From contig NZ_CAAAIA010000003.1 of the NCBI RefSeq assembly GCF_900639875.1, forward strand, positions 124,001 to 188,000: a stretch of DNA of 64,000 nt, given 5' to 3'. The notes below the pieces were generated by a model. The model did not search any database. It was not told the DNA's origin and worked only from the letters and a program-made list of their open reading frames with translations. A program made the translations under genes and the position numbers. Positions 62,671-64,000 of the stretch are shown here, piece by piece. The DNA comes from Legionella impletisoli. GTDB taxonomy: Bacteria > Pseudomonadota > Gammaproteobacteria > Legionellales > Legionellaceae. Each line of letters begins with the position of its first letter. The stretch's first letter is position 1.

Positions 62671-63716
62671 GTTTTTCCATCGGAAATTTTCCTATAGGTA
62701 CTAAAAACCCTCCTTTTATAATTGCTGAAATGTCTGGGAATCATAACCAATCGCTTGAAAGAGCATTGGAAATCGTTGATGCCATTGCTGACAGTGGCGC
62801 TCATGCAATAAAATTACAAACCTATAAACCTGAGACAATGACTCTGGATCTTAATGAAGGTGAATTTTTTATTAGTGACGCGTACAGTCCTTGGAAGGGA
62901 AATAGTCTCTATAATTTGTATAGAGTAGCCCATACTCCTTGGGAATGGCATGAAGCCATTTTTGAAAGAGCTAAAAAGCGCAATTTAATTGCTTTTAGCA
63001 CACCTTTCGATTTAACAGCGGTAGATTTTCTCGAAAGCCTTGATGTCCCTGCTTATAAAATTGCATCATTTGAAAATACAGATCTTGGGTTAATTCAACG
63101 CGTTGCAAGTACAGGAAAGCCAATTATTATTTCAACAGGAATGGCAACCTTAGCTGAAATAGATGAGTCTGTCCGAGCTGCAAGAGAAGCAGGATGTAGG
63201 GAGCTAATCTTATTAAAATGTACTAGCAGTTATCCTGCGAATCCAGCTCATTCAAACTTAGCAACAATTCCTTATTTAAGAACATTGTTTAATTGTGAAG
63301 TAGGATTATCTGATCATACTTTAGGAATTGGAGCTGCTATTGCGAGTGTGGCTATGGGTGCTACGGTTATTGAAAAACATTTTACTTTATCTCGTGATGA
63401 AGGGGGGGTTGATGCAGCGTTTTCATTAGAGCCAGCTGAGTTTAAGTTATTGGTCTCTGAAGCTAGAACAGCATACCAGGCTATTGGACAAATTAGGATA
63501 GGTGAAATTACAGAAGAAGAAGAAAAATCAAAAATATTTAGAAGAACATTATATGTATGTGAGGATGTTGTAGAAGGGGAGGTTTTAAATAAAAATAACT
63601 TGCGCGCAATTAGGCCTGGCTATGGTCTTCCAGCAAAGTATCTAAAAAATCTTTTAGGAAAACGAGTTACAAAAGACTTAAAACGTGGCACACCCATGTC
63701 ATGGGATTTTATTTGA
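62667..63716 (+). CDS. pseI: Pseudaminic acid synthase, PseI
   Basis: The 349-residue NeuB-family enzyme condenses the altrose derivative with phosphoenolpyruvate. Blocks are PPFIIAEMSGNHNQSLERAL, HAIKLQTYKPETMTL, AFSTPFDLTAVDFLE and GLSDHTLGIGAAIASVAMGA, followed by IEKHFTLSRDEGGVDAAFSL. A C-terminal SAF domain (about residues 290-349, LRAIRPGYGLPAKYL) is present. The AEMSGNHN and SPWKG-LY wording is that of PseI rather than NeuB or LegI. ATGA overlaps the preceding stop. Confidence 0.94.
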   Translation: MSFSIGNFPIGTKNPPFIIAEMSGNHNQSLERALEIVDAIADSGAHAIKLQTYKPETMTLDLNEGEFFISDAYSPWKGNSLYNLYRVAHTPWEWHEAIFERAKKRNLIAFSTPFDLTAVDFLESLDVPAYKIASFENTDLGLIQRVASTGKPIIISTGMATLAEIDESVRAAREAGCRELILLKCTSSYPANPAHSNLATIPYLRTLFNCEVGLSDHTLGIGAAIASVAMGATVIEKHFTLSRDEGGVDAAFSLEPAEFKLLVSEARTAYQAIGQIRIGEITEEEEKSKIFRRTLYVCEDVVEGEVLNKNNLRAIRPGYGLPAKYLKNLLGKRVTKDLKRGTPMSWDFI

Positions 63717-64000
63717 TGTGAAAAGATAAGATTTTAAGGAGATTTAATTGATATTGAAAAAGCTGGGAATGAATATAGGGGGCATAGCAATTGGAAGCCT
63801 GAGAGTGCTTAGTGAAAAACTAAATTAAGACATTGCCTTATCAATCGAATATCTACGAAAAGCTTATCGCATTAGAAAAAAGAAAAAATGTTAACTTAAA
63901 CCCCTTGTCCGTTTTCAGATGAACACTATTCGATTGTGAAACGCAATTTTTTGATGGAAATGAAAGAAATTTAAGTTTAGAAATTTTAACGGCTTTGTTT
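63717..64000. other. Region after pseI without a clear gene
   Basis: A TTG frame at 63748-63828 with AAGGAG before it encodes only 26 residues, ending at TAA 63826-63828. The rest is AT-rich with scattered stops on both strands. It may hold the start of a broken gene or of one beyond the window; I see nothing more. Confidence 0.35.

Overview
The window looks like a chromosomal segment of a Legionella-type gammaproteobacterium. It is AT-rich and uses TTG and GTG starts now and then. It carries eukaryote-like and effector-like proteins (a TCP11-like protein, a Fic-like protein, a coiled-coil membrane protein) beside ordinary gammaproteobacterial genes and a surface-polysaccharide locus. The genus is inferred from this mixture; no ribosomal or species-specific marker is present.

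Positions 1-17264 are accessory DNA stacked on one tRNA-Arg target. A 50-bp repeat matching the 3' half of a tRNA-Arg gene (anticodon loop to CCA) occurs at 10361, 14991 and 17215. After the first two copies, the C-terminal end of a tyrosine integrase points back toward the repeat. This indicates three islands in tandem. Island 1 (left edge to 10360) is an integrative conjugative element with VirB8/9/10/11 genes, a TrwA-TrwB-TrwC-like DNA-processing module, an Abi-family defence gene preceded by a probable small structured RNA, and a GGQ ribosome-rescue factor. Island 2 (10411-14990) has an IS3 element with a deleted transposase, a RelE/HigB-type toxin-antitoxin pair, a lipase-like hydrolase, and a RhuM gene cut by an IS256-type remnant. 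Island 3 (15041-17214) has a secreted small protein and an MqsRA toxin-antitoxin system with two textbook operators.

Positions 17265-49300 look like chromosome. They include a GlcG-like protein; an operon of an unknown protein, a DapF-like epimerase and an amino-acid permease; an AI-2E family transporter; a multi-PAS histidine kinase with a CheY-like partner; a LOG protein; a LuxR regulator; a HIT protein; and a second GGQ factor closely matching the one on the island. From 32014 to 39221 there is a divergent lipid or secondary-metabolite locus: a GT4 glycosyltransferase and sphingomyelin-synthase-like PAP2 protein on one side, and a KAS III/OleA-like enzyme, an OleD-like reductase, an MBL hydrolase and an F390-synthetase-like adenylating enzyme on the other. 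TCP11-like and Fic-like proteins, a CHASE3-PAS-GAF-GGDEF protein and two copies of a 185-bp MITE follow.

Positions 49308-63716 form a polysaccharide locus: Wzb, Wza and Wzc for export and its control, then an RfaH-like antiterminator, then an ops/JUMPstart element leading a long operon. That operon encodes a full CMP-pseudaminic acid pathway (PseB, PseC, fused PseG-PseH, PseI and a PseF-like enzyme). Interleaved with it are an aldo/keto reductase, a Gfo/Idh oxidoreductase, an SDR, a PIG-L deacetylase and a formyltransferase, which suggests a modified, possibly N-formylated, nonulosonic acid.
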